This document shows, piece by piece, positions 1 through 10,291 of a DNA stretch of 64,000 nucleotides; within the stretch, counting starts at the first letter, position 1, and the number at the start of each line of letters is the position of its first letter. The notes beneath the pieces are model-generated. The model was not told the origin of the DNA, did not search any database, and saw only the letters and a program-made list of their open reading frames with translations. This stretch comes from Pogostemon cablin (Eukaryota; Streptophyta; Magnoliopsida; Lamiales; Lamiaceae). The stretch is taken from positions 20,267,117 through 20,331,116 of the forward strand of contig CM043009.1 of the NCBI GenBank assembly GCA_023678885.1, read 5' to 3'. A program made the position numbers and the translations under genes.

Positions 1-600
1 CAGCCCAATTAATTAATAACCCACGTGAATTCTGATGGAAGAGAAAAGGCAGTTTCATTTTCTTTCTAACTCACGCAATCTCTTTAAAAAAAATAATCCA
101 TTCATTTTTTAACTTTGACTTTCAAAGGTGTATTGCTTTTACTTACTAGGCAATTTGGGCTTGCCAAAGATTTTAACCCACCATGGTTAATTTTGAATTC
201 ATATGTTGGGCCTTCAACAACAAATTAATTCCGTAATTTTTTTTTCAATTAATCTGCCTCTCAATACAATATTTAATTAATGTTTTTGAACTTAAATAAT
301 TAAACTCAAGAGCATAAATTAATTCCACTGCCCCCTCGAACATTTGGTTGGCTTAATTTATAATTTTGAACTTAATAATTAATCAATCCCATATATTTAT
401 TTTGGATCTTTTAATTAATTAAATTCATAAATTTAAATTAACTTGAATTTGATTTCTCCTTGCTGATATTATATGACAACATCGACCACTTCACTGCACT
501 CTACCACCACAAACTTGATGCGAATAATCCGCATTATGACTGAACTTAGTAGAGTGCTAAGCTGCCTACGTACCCCTTCGCAGAGGATCAAGTCATTACG
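1..600. other. AT-rich sequence, probably 3' flank or LTR of the Tat element
   Basis: No coding sequence is recognisable here. The sequence is AT-rich with many AATTAATTAA runs. Since the minus-strand Tat element reads toward the left edge, this should be its 3' untranslated region or the start of its 3' LTR. I could not match it by eye to the right-hand LTR at 12,803-13,162, so the LTR boundary is not placed. Confidence 0.4.
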
Positions 601-635
601 TAGTTCAAAGGGACATGTTTTGGTTTGAATGGGGG

Positions 636-886
636 GTGCCGTACACAGTTTATACTCATGCGGGTCATGAGTGACTATTCTTTAACTACTTTAGACAAAG
701 TAGGGTATTTAATACTTTAACCACTTAAAATACCTGAGTGGGATAAATTAACAGTTTAACCACGTATAATTGCTTTTGGTGGGTGTCGTACACAGTTTAT
801 ACTCGTGTGGACCAGGAGTTCATCGTACACAGCTTATATTCATGCGGACCAAGAGTAATATGCAGTTTAAGCTCATGCGTCATGGA
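636..886 (-). repeat. Short direct repeats in the Tat 3' region
   Basis: A motif of the form CGTACACAGTTTATACTCATG recurs at about 640, 788 and 823, with a weaker version near 862 lacking the CGTACA part. Spacing is irregular (about 150, then about 35-40 bases). On the coding strand it reads as CATGAG-TATAAACTGTGTACG. Short tandem repeats downstream of integrase are common in Tat-lineage elements. Confidence 0.6.
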
Positions 887-908
887 GGGTTCCTTGGGTT
901 TGACTAGA

Positions 909-2163
909 TTACGCGTAGTAGCGCTTCAGGAATTTGCCATTTATGTGGCCGATTCCTACACCATCTTCAGATATCAACTTGTATACACCATTTGTATATA
1001 TTTCCTTCACAACATGTGGGCCATCCCACTTGGGCAAGAACTTATTTCCAACTCGGTGAGTGATGGCAATAGGCCTCCTTACAGCAAGGACTATGTCTCC
1101 GACTTGAAAAGAACGTATCTTCACTTTTTTGTTAAACGTTCTAGAGAGGCGAGCTTGGTAGCACTCAAGTCTTTGTTGTGCTTCCAACCTCTTTTAATCA
1201 AGTGCCTCTAACTCTTCAAGACGCAGTCGTGCATTTTCTTCTTCAGTCAAACCTTCTTGAATAGTTATCCTCAAAGATGGAATTTACTTTTCAAGGGGCA
1301 CCACTGCTTCAACCCCATACACAAGAGAATACGGAGTAGCCTGAGTAGGCGTTCTATGAGTGGTTCGATAATAAATCCTTTCATGCCAGTCTCGCTTTGA
1401 CTTCGAGACTACCTTCTTCAACAGATTGCATAGCGTTTTGTTGAAGGCTTCCGCGAGCCCATTAGCTGCTGTATTGTACATAGAAGATTTCCTTTGCTTG
1501 AAGTCAAACTTCTCACAAAGTTTATCAATCAGAGAGTTGCTGAACGGTCTCCTATTATCGGTGATGATGTACCGAGGCACTCCATATCTGTATATGATGT
1601 TGATGCGGATGAAATCAGCAACATTTTCTTTCTTAACTTCTCTCAAGGGTACAACTTCCGCCCATTTGGAAAAGTAATCAGTGGCAGCCAGAATATAAAG
1701 ATGACCTCCAGAGGACTTTGTTAACGGCCCCACCACATCTAAGCCCCATGCATCAAATGGCCACGAAGAAACTGTTGGATGTAATAGTTCGGGAGGTTGA
1801 TGAATAAGATTTACATGAAACTGACATGGCTGACATCTTTGTGCATAGTCCATGAATTCCTTTACCATAGAAGGCCAGTAATATCCCATCCTCTTGATTC
1901 TGAAATGTAACTTGGGTCCAGACTGATGGGCGCCACATATTCCAGAATGAGCTTCCTCCATAGCTTGAAGAGCCTCTTCATTACTTAAGCATCTTAAGAG
2001 AATACCATCAAATGATCTTCTATAGAGCGTATCTTTGTAATAGAAGAATCGCGGTGCTCTACGTCGGACATCAACCCTTAGATGTGGATCATTGGGAAGC
2101 TTATCATACTTCAAGTAATCCACGAATGGTTGACGCTAGTCCTCTTTCTCAATATCGAATACC
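909..2163 (-). pseudogene. Tat integrase (zinc finger, catalytic core, C-terminal domain), broken
   Basis: Minus-strand integrase. The HHCC zinc finger is visible as H-SGICGAH-(about 29)-CQPC, followed by the catalytic core (WGLDVVGPL, a YFSKWAEVVPL block and the ITDN box) in the 1,284-2,123 segment. A C-terminal SH3-like segment (FQVGDIVLAVRRPI, LPKWDGPHVV) lies at 909-1,187. The part between the second aspartate and the HRTPTQATPYSLVYG block is present, so the core is nearly full length. It is inactivated by a stop at 2,137-2,139 (TAG, probably an old TGG), a frameshift near 2,150, and TAA stops at 1,284-1,286 and about 1,191. It is the 3'-most pol module of the element. Confidence 0.85.
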
Positions 2164-2164
2164 T

Positions 2165-2641
2165 CTATGGCACAATACTCAACTTCTTCATCATCTTCCT
2201 TTTCGAGAAAGGGAGGTACCACCCAACTCTTGCCGATCGGAACTTGGAAATGGCTTCAGGCATTGCTATGGTTGATGCTAGCTTTGCCAAAGCGTCGGCC
2301 TGTTTGTTCTTGCCCCTTGGCAGATGTTCAATTTCTACATCTCCAAGCCAATTCATGAGCCTTTGAGCATAGTGATAATACGGAAGTAACTCGGGTTTCT
2401 TAACCTCATATAAGCCAAGCAGCTAATTGATTATCAACAACGAATCTCCGTATACCTTAAGGTGCCGTTGCTTTACATCCACTGCCATCTCCAAATCAAG
2501 TATAAGAGCTTGATATTCAGCTACATTGTTAGAGCAATTTTCAGTTAGACTGAAGGAATGTGGCAGAATGCCTCCATCTGAGGTCACAAATACCACTCTG
2601 GCACCGGCTCCTTCTCTGTGAGCAGCTCCATCAAAATACAT
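2165..2641 (-). pseudogene. Tat second RNase H (archaeal-type) domain, broken by one stop
   Basis: The segment 2,423-2,641 reads MYFDGAAHREGAGARVVFV with the downstream blocks NNVAEYQALI and VYGDS, which are the catalytic D, E and D positions of the archaeal-like RNase H found only in some Gypsy lineages. A TAG stop (2,423-2,425) follows IIN, and the same frame then continues through HYAQRLMNWLG, LPRGKNKQADALAKLAS. The final part, KNKQADALAKLAS, carries the last conserved Asp. This module lies between the canonical RT-RNase H and integrase and is the key lineage marker. Confidence 0.85.
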
Positions 2642-2644
2642 CTT

Positions 2645-4176
2645 CTAAGGAGGACTGATTTCAATAGCCAATATATCTTCATCGGGAAGATCATCGGACA
2701 ACTCCCATTCGGCAGGCATGGGATGATCAGCCAAGAAATCCGCTAACACTTGACCTTTTATCGCTTTTTGAGGGACAAAGATGATTTCAAATTGCTGCAA
2801 TTGAAGATACCACCTTGCAAGCCTATCAGAAAGCACTGGCTTTGACATAACAAACTTTAATGGGTTGGCCTTTGACACTAAATAAATAGTATGAGCTTGA
2901 AAATAGTGTCTTAACTTCTGAATTGCAAAGATGAGAGCAAGGCAGATCTTTTCAATTGGTGAGTATTTCAACTCATTTGGTGTCATTGTCCTACTCAAAT
3001 AGTATAACGCACACTCCTTTCCTTCATCATTATTTTGTGCAAGTAAGGCTCCAGCTGACTTTTCTTGAGCAGATATGTAGAGAATTAACGGACGTCCGGC
3101 TATCAGAGCGACTAACACTGTCGGCTTCATCAAATACGCTTTAATGCTGTTAAAGGCATTAGTGCATGCTTCATCCCATTCAAATGGGCTGCCTTTCTTC
3201 ATAAGATGACTGAATAGTTGGCACCGGCCAGCTAAGTTTGATATGAACCTCCTTAAGTACGCCAATTTTCCCTGCAGACTCTTAAGCTCATGTATATTTC
3301 GTGGCACCTGCATCTTCATGATTGCTTCAATCTTTGCTTTGTCAATCTCAATACCATGATGTCGGACAATAAATCCCAGGAACTTTCCAGAAGAGACCCC
3401 GAACGCGCACTTAAGTGGGTTCATCTTGAGTTGGAATTTTCTGAGACGCTCAAATATTTGCCTTTGATCCTTAAGATGATCCTTTTTCTCTTTGACTTCA
3501 CCACGATGTCATCAACATAACATTCGACATTCTTATGGAGCATGTCATCAAATATCTTTTGCATGGCTCGTTGGTAAGTAGCACCAGCATTTCTCAAGCC
3601 GAACGGCATAACATTATAGCAAAATATTCCTTTTGGAGTGCGAAAAGCTGTTTTCTCTTGGTCTTCTGGAGCAAGACTAATTTGATTATAGCCGGATGAG
3701 CCATCCATGAACGAAAGAACTTCATGACCAGTTGTTGCATCAATCATGAGCTCAGTAATTGGAAGTGGAAAATCATCTTTCGGGCATGCCAAGTTCAAAT
3801 CTCGGAAGTCAACACACACTCTAAGCTGCCCATTTGTCTTCCTTACTGGCACAATGTTAGAGAGCCAAGTGGGGTACTTGACTTCTCGTATCTTTCCCGT
3901 CTCAAGGAGCTTATTAACCTCGGCTTCAATCAATGGAATCAGCTCTATTCGAAATTGCCTTTGCATCTGCTTAACTGGCTTAGCTCCTTCCTTTACTGCT
4001 AAATGATGAACTGCCACTTTTGGATCTAATCCGGGCATCACCTTGAATGACCATGCGAACACGTCTCTAAATTTTTGAAGAAGCTCAATGTAAGTTTTTT
4101 CCTCATCGGCTGTCAACAAAGCACTTATATAGGTTGGACGCGGATCATTAGTATTACCCAAATTAATCTCTTTCAA
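2645..4176 (-). pseudogene. Tat reverse transcriptase and first RNase H, frameshifted
   Basis: The 3,421-4,176 segment holds the N-terminal half of RT: WLSNIVPVRKTNGQLRVCVD, the LPLPITELMIDA block, FMDGSSGYNQI, and the YVDD catalytic box (ECYVDDIVVKS). A single-base frameshift around 3,490, in an A-rich run, moves reading into the frame of 2,645-3,424. That frame carries the RT thumb (CAFGVSSGKFLGFIV) and the RT-associated RNase H (KCALYYLSRTMTPNE, YSPIEKICLALIFAIQKLRHYF). The frame ends with TAG at 2,645-2,647, just before the second RNase H. The stop replaces what is usually a Trp in SPPWKMYFDGA-type junctions. Confidence 0.9.
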
Positions 4177-4950
4177 TTGGTCAACAGTAGCTTTGACACC
4201 CTCTTCAAATTCGGGAGAGCATCATCAGCATCTTCCTCTTCAGTCGAGTCCTCTTCTCGTATAGTGACATGATTTACCGTGGCAACTTTCTCCAAGAATT
4301 CTTGCCTTTAAAGATGCGGATTAGACCCAACTTGTTCATTTTCCCCCACTTTAACAATGCTTTCCACTATATAGCCATCTCTCCTCATTTCGACGATCTT
4401 ACTTCGTAGATCTCTTTCTGCACTGTGTAGATCTATTTGCATGATGACGGAATGAACAACATCTGATGAGCCAACACTCTCACGATCATCTTCTTCACTT
4501 CGAGTGAAGATTACTGTTCGCTTCTTAGCCTTCAACATTGTGTCACACGATATAGTCAGGAAATGTCGTCTTTTCATACGAGATGGGATCCGACTATGTA
4601 TCTTTGGTAAACTTGAATACTTGGTAGTCTTTTTAACTCTAGCTGGTCTAAGTCTTTCGAAGACTGAGACTCTTTCTGTCTTTCTATTTTTCCCATAAGA
4701 CTCTTCATCTTCATAAAAAATTTCATCTTCAGTAATGTAGTTCGTGTTTTCCCTTTTGATCGCAATGCGAACAGGTTTCTGCGAAACATATCCCAAACCT
4801 ATTCTAGTATACTTAGAAGTACGACCATTACTTTTCAATGTCCCGTGAGTGGTATTAAATCCACTAGGAGTCTTATGGGATGGTTCATTCATCACAGCTT
4901 TTTCTTGAGGGTCATATCCTGCTTTCATAAGAAGTTTATAAGCTTGTGGG
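4177..4950 (-). pseudogene. Tat pol segment between protease and RT
   Basis: An open stretch of about 206 codons (4,308-4,928) is rich in charged residues and has no catalytic motif. It is the linker between the protease at the end of the gag frame (10.3-12.8 kb) and the RT. Its frame extends upstream to the insertion point of the nested element at 4,955, where it continues the frame on the other side of that element. The stretch 4,177-4,307 contains stops and frame changes linking it to the RT segment. Confidence 0.65.
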
Positions 4951-4954
4951 CTAT
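4950..4954. repeat. Target-site duplication GCTAT (left copy)
   Basis: GCTAT directly precedes the TGATGAGAG start of the 5' LTR and is repeated at 10,292-10,296 directly after the ATAGCGATCA end of the 3' LTR. A 5-bp duplication is normal for LTR retrotransposon integration and proves that both ends belong to one insertion. Confidence 0.95.
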
Positions 4955-6654
4955 TGATGAGAGTAGAAATTCATATATTTTCGGGTCCAATATTATGCCA
5001 CTTTGAGTGTATATTTGATATTATTTGCACAAATCTTATTACTTCTAATTATTATTGATTAAAAGGTGCTTGAGAGGTATTTTATTGTATTTTGATAGGA
5101 AAAATAATAAAAAAAAAGCTAAATTGGAATGAAGGGTGAATTTGTGCAAGATGTCAAGGAAACAGAGGACTGCATTCCGTGATTTTTCTATATTTGTTTG
5201 GAAGTCCAAACTGGTCATGTGATACATGGTTAGAAAGCTAGGGAAGAGAGGGTCGCGTAAGCACATGAATCGCTTCAATTGGAGTCCGGATGAAGAAGTT
5301 ATGTTCAAAACCGTGAGGTCGCGCAGCTGCCGGCGAAAATTCCGAAAATATACGAAAATTACCCTTTTTTCCTATTTTCTTGGTGGCCAAGTTATTTTCT
5401 AATTTAATATCCGTCCATATCTTCCATAATTATATTTTTCCTTATTTTTCAAGATCCCACATCGTTTTACTCCTTATTTTATTCCACTCTCACACCTATA
5501 TATACCCATTCTCATCACCACACAAAATTGTGGAGAACCGCCTAATCTACCACCATCGCATCACTAGGGTTTTTAACCCTAGTCCACCATATCCGTCTTT
5601 CATCTTCTACCCATCATCCGTCATCCATCATTTGGAGAGGTTTCAAGAGAGTATTCGTCTACTTGATTGGAGACGGGAATTCTAGAGAAGACAGAGTTGA
5701 AGAAGGAGAACCAAACAAATAAGTTTTTCTTTCTTTACTTTATTCTTTTTAGTTTTTAGACTCATGGGTAAGTCTTCTACCATATACATGGTTGTTGCTT
5801 GTAACACCATGGGCTAAGTATCTTTTTGGTTATGTTAGGGATTTAGACAATTTTGACTATGTGATTTGATTGCCCTAACCTTGGATTTATTATTCTATAG
5901 ATTGTTTATTTCCTTATTGAAGAGTATATTTTGAGACTTCATATTATTGTGTTTTGAGTTTGGATTCCTTTAGTTATTCTTGACGGTATCACTGATTGAT
6001 AGTTAATAGGATTCTTTATTTTTGCATGATAGTTGTTGTTTCCTGTGACAGTCTTAGGGGTTTGGCCTATAATACCTAAGAGTGTTAGACAATCAATTTA
6101 GAATATTAATTACTTGGTAAAACATCATTATTAGGTAATTGGTAAGGAGACAAAAGGAGCTAACAATCGCGTACCTAGAAAGGAAAGTCTAGTGCTCTAG
6201 CCTTAATTGGAATTTAGCATGAAGTACCTATAGAGGGAGAGGGAGTTAATTTCTTATCGATCCTAGGATTTGTAGCTCATTATAAGTGTTAGATCTTACC
6301 CGATCAAGGTGGTCTAACTAGGCTTAGCGATCCTCTTATAAATATCTGTAGGTAAGTAATTTGGGTTTAGAATAATCAGTCACATGGTTAAGCTGGATTG
6401 TCCTTAGCGTTATTAGTCTCTTATCTTGGAATACTTGATTGTTTTCTTACCAGCGTATCTTATTTTATTTTTATTATTTAATAATTAATTTTCATAAACT
6501 TGAGTTTGTCTTAAATAGAAATAGTCATATTAGATTTATTTGTCACTCTGACAATATCCCGTGGGTTCGACATTTGACTTGGTCACACGCGCACTACAAT
6601 TGATCCCTTACACTTGAGGGTGAGATTAATGTTTTTGAAAGAAAATAGCGATCA
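4955..6654 (+). repeat. 5' LTR of the non-autonomous element
   Basis: Starts TGATGAGAGTAGAAATTC and ends AATAGCGATCA. A TATA-like CCTATATATACCC lies at about 5,493-5,506 and marks the likely U3 promoter. The end shows the motif CCCGTGGGTTCGA then TACACTTGAGG, shared with the other Athila-type LTRs in this window. Short apparent reading frames in it are chance. Confidence 0.95.
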
Positions 6655-6660
6655 AGTTTT

Positions 6661-6679
6661 TGGCGCCGTTGCCGGGGAT
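6661..6679 (+). other. Primer-binding site, tRNA-Asp type
   Basis: TGGCGCCGTTGCCGGGGAT begins six bases after the 5' LTR. It is complementary to the 3' end of plant tRNA-Asp including the CCA tail, the primer normally used by Athila-group elements. The same site, slightly altered, recurs at 23,178 and 42,367. Confidence 0.9.
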
Positions 6680-8592
6680 AGCGTTAGATACTTATAAGTC
6701 TTTTGTGATTTATTTTTGTTTAGGACGTTAAACTTTATTGCTTTTATTTTGTTTTGTTTGTTGTGTCTTGTGCTAGATGAATTATACTCAAGGTGCGTAC
6801 TTACACTTAAGGTAATAACATCCTTTTAAACTTAGATTCAACTCACGTTTTCATCTAAGTTTGGGGGTGTGATATTCTTCCCTTGCTCCATCCGCACCTA
6901 GGTATGTTCACTCTATGTGTGATGCTTGGAGGTCGACTTTTTTTAGAATTTTTGCAATTTATTTCGATCTTTCGAATTTTTTTGCGACTATCCAGGTGTC
7001 TTGTGTGTCTTCTTTCATTTTATGTGTCCCTAGTGAGTTTGGAAATCAATTTTTTTTATGATTTCCCGGATGTATCTGATATTTTTATCTCTTATGAATC
7101 CTGTGATGATAAATTTTGTGTATGAGCTTTATCGATTGAGAAGGGTATTGAAGTGGCAAATTGAGTTCTATCGGATCAGAGGCCTACGCATGACCGAGTT
7201 GAAAAACTTGAAGAACTTGCAAGATGTGAAGGGGATTAAAATCAGGTTACTTCGTTCCTTATTCTAAATTTTTCTGTGAGTTTTAAATTCTTATGAGTAA
7301 GGAGTATGAGTTTAAATTCTATAACCTGAATTTCATGGGGATCTGTGAGCTTTATTATGCCTATGCTAAGATGCTGATTATGATTGATAAGGGGAAGATA
7401 CTTTAATTCTTAAGTACTTGAAGTTCTTGATGTGCTTGTTATGATGTATGCTTAGCCTTGAAGAGTGCTCATTCATTTTATAAAAAAGCCAAGTGAGATT
7501 TGAGCCTTTAAATCATGTTACATGATGCATGATATTTTTATTCTTGAGCGTATCGTTCTTTTGCGTGTATTCTAGAACTTGCCTTGAGTCTCCTTGAATA
7601 TTCGAGAATAGTCTAGTAGATTATGAAAATGATATTAGGCCATCTTTGATTTTAGCCCATCTTTTTCCATATACTTTACCTGAATTCATAAAATCCCTAG
7701 TCAGCCCATTGAGCCTTTTTAAATCCATTCTTTTGATAGCAAATAAAGCTTAATTGAAGAGAATGGTGGATTGAGCGTTGATAAGGGTGATGAAGGAAGA
7801 ATTTTAAGGAAGAAAAAGAAAATTCCAGGAGTAGTGCTTAAATCTAGTACTCCACGGAAACAAACACCCTAGGGTAGTGCTTGAATCTAGTACCCTATGG
7901 AGGATAAGAGAGGTAGTGCCCAAAACTGGTAACTCGAGAAAATAAAAAGGGTGAGGAAAGGAAAATGATGGAGTTGAAAAGTATAAGAGTTAAAAGAAGT
8001 GAAAAGGTTGTGCTTGAAGAAAGAAATAAATAGTTTGGAGTTGATGAGGAGTTGTGCTTGAAAAGAAAGTGATGAGGAAGAATGAAGATTAAGAGGGAAC
8101 GCGCGCTCGATTGATCCGAGTTTTGAGTCACTTATCCATAAATTTTCTATCTTGTCCAAAGAGCCTATGTTACAACCAAATAAAAAGTCCTTTTTGATTC
8201 ATGATTTGCTAGCTACAAGTAAAAGGAGAGTTGAGACAATATGCAAGCTTATGGTTACGCATGCACTTGAATTGAATTTGAGAGCACTTATATATACAAC
8301 CCAATAGGTGTACACTTTATACACCATGAGCATGAGAGTTAAATAATATATCTTGTGAGCATAGGTGGATTGAGCACTTGAATTGGTGAAGTAATGGTCT
8401 TAACTTGTATGTTTTGAATGAATGAGTACTTTTGAATTTGAAGTTATGTGAACCAAGTTGAGATTGATTATATCTTTTGAAGGCTTAATTGGTATTTTGA
8501 TCTTTCCTTAGAATATGACTTTCCATCTCATTATTCTCTTAGTTTGTCGTTTCGTTGTTCGAGGACGAGCAACAACTTAAGTTTGGGGGGTT
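6680..8592 (+). other. Non-coding interior of the LARD-like element
   Basis: No long open frame and no retroviral domain can be read. A polypurine-like tract CTAAGTTTGGGGGTGT lies at 6,855-6,870, only about 180 bases after the PBS. A true 3' tract AAGTTTGGGGGG (8,579-8,590) directly precedes the 3' LTR. The short spacing from PBS to first tract suggests gag-pol was deleted between them. The segment 7,770-8,110 is purine-rich (GAAGAA repeats) with two copies of a TAGTGCTTGAATCTAGTA-like unit. Confidence 0.75.
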
Positions 8593-10291
8593 TGATGAGA
8601 GTGGAAATTCATATATTTTCGGGTCCAATATTATGCCTCTTTGAGTGTATATTTGATATTATTTGCACAAATCTTATTACTTCTAATTATTATTGATTAA
8701 AAGGTGCTTGAGAGGTATTTTATTGTGTTTTGATAGGAAAAATAATAAAAAAAGCTAAATTGGAATGAAGGGTGAATTTGTGCTAGATGTCAAGGAAACA
8801 GAGGACTGAATTCCGTGATTTTTCTGTATTTTTTTGGAAGTCCAAACTGGTCATGTGATATATGGTTAGAAAGCTAGGGAAGAGAGGGTCGCATAACCGC
8901 ATGAATCGCTTCAATTGGAGTTCGGATGAAGAAGTTATGTTCAAAATCGTGAGGTCGCGCAGCTGCCGGCGAAAATTCCGAAAATATACGAAAATTACCC
9001 TTTTTTCCTATTTTCTTGGTGGCCAAGTTATTTTCTAATTTAATATCCATCCATATCTTCCATAATTATATTTTTATTTATTTTTCAAGATCCCACATCA
9101 TTTTACTCCTTATTTTATTCCACTCTCACACCTATATATACACATTCTCATCACCACACAAAATTATGGAGAACCGCCTAATCTACCACCACCGCATCAC
9201 TTAGGATTTTTAACCCTAGTCCACCATATCCGCCTTTCATCTTCTACCCATCATCCGCCATCCATCATCTGGAGAGGATTCAAGAGAGTATTCGTCTACT
9301 TGATTGGAGACGGGAATTCTAGAGAAGACGGAGTTGAAGAAGGAGAACCAAACAAATAAGTTTTTCTTTCTTTACTTTATTCTTTTTAGTTTTTAGACTC
9401 ATGGGTAAGTCTTCTACCATATATATGGTTGTTGCTTGTAACACCATGGGCTAAGTATCTTTTTGGTTATGTTAGGGATTTAGATAATTTTGACTATGTG
9501 ATTTGATTGCCCTAACCTTGGATTTATTATTCTATAGATTGTTTATTTCCTTATTGAAGAGTATATTTTCAGACTTCATATTATTGTGTTTTGAGTTTGG
9601 ATTCCTTTAATTATTCTTGACGGTATCACTGATTGATAGTTAATAGGATTCTTTATTTCTGCATGATAGTTGTTGTTTCCTGTGACAGTCTTAGGGGATT
9701 GGCCTATAATACCTAAGAGTGTTAGACAATTAATTTGGAATATTAATTACTTGGTAAAATAACATTATTAAGTAATTGGTAAGGAGACAAAAGGGGTTAA
9801 CAATCGCGTACCTAGAAAGGGAAGTCTAGTGCTCTAACCTTAATTGGAATTTAGCATGAAGTACCTGTAGAGGGAGAGGGAGTTAATTTCTTATCGATCC
9901 TAGGATTTGCAGCTCATTATAAGTGTTAGATCTTACCCGATCAAGGTGGTCTAACTAGGCTTAGCGATTCTCTTATAAATATCTGTAGGTAAGTAATTTA
10001 GGTTTAGAATAATCAGTCACATGGTTAAGCTGGATTGTCCTTAGCGTTATTAGTCTCTTATCTTGGAATACTTGATTGTTTTCTTACCAGCGTATCTTAT
10101 TTTATTTTTATTATTTAATAATTAATTTTCATAATCTTGAGTTTGTCTTAAATAGAAATAGTCATATTAGATTTATTTGTCACTCTGACAATATCCCGTG
10201 GGTTCGACATTTGACTTGGTCACACGCGCACTACAATTGATCCCTTACATTTGAGGGTGAGATTAATGTTTTTGAAAGAAAATAGCGATCA
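8593..10291 (+). repeat. 3' LTR of the non-autonomous element
   Basis: A near-identical copy of 4,955-6,654, beginning TGATGAGAGTGG and ending AATAGCGATCA. Its last bases supply the stop codon that ends the truncated Tat gag-protease frame on the opposite strand at 10,289. The right target duplication GCTAT follows at 10,292-10,296. Confidence 0.95.

Larger units (their letters stand above)
4955..10291 (+). mobile_element. Complete non-autonomous LTR element (LARD-like), Athila-related
   Basis: A 5,337-base element with two LTRs of 1,700 and 1,699 bases, a tRNA-Asp primer-binding site, a polypurine tract and perfect GCTAT target duplications. The 1.9-kb interior has no gag, protease, RT, RNase H or integrase, so it must rely on proteins made elsewhere. 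Kinship to Athila rests on the same PBS context (AAGTTTTTGGCGCC), LTR ends TGATGAGAGT and TATCA/GATCA, the AAGTTTGGGGG tracts, and shared interior blocks (TTGGAGGTCGA at about 6,930; GGTAGTGCC at about 7,913) with the elements at 14.8 kb and 24.1 kb. It sits in the Tat pol frame in the opposite orientation, so it is younger than the Tat element. The LTRs look only a few percent different by eye. Confidence 0.95.

Noticed and set aside
6661..6679. tRNA-Asp-like sequence taken as a tRNA gene
   Set aside because: Only the 3' acceptor-end complement is present; it is a retrotransposon primer-binding site (also at 23,178 and 42,367).
7887..8159. Ser/Phe-rich open frames on the minus strand
   Set aside because: Antisense of a purine-rich non-coding stretch in the LARD-like interior.
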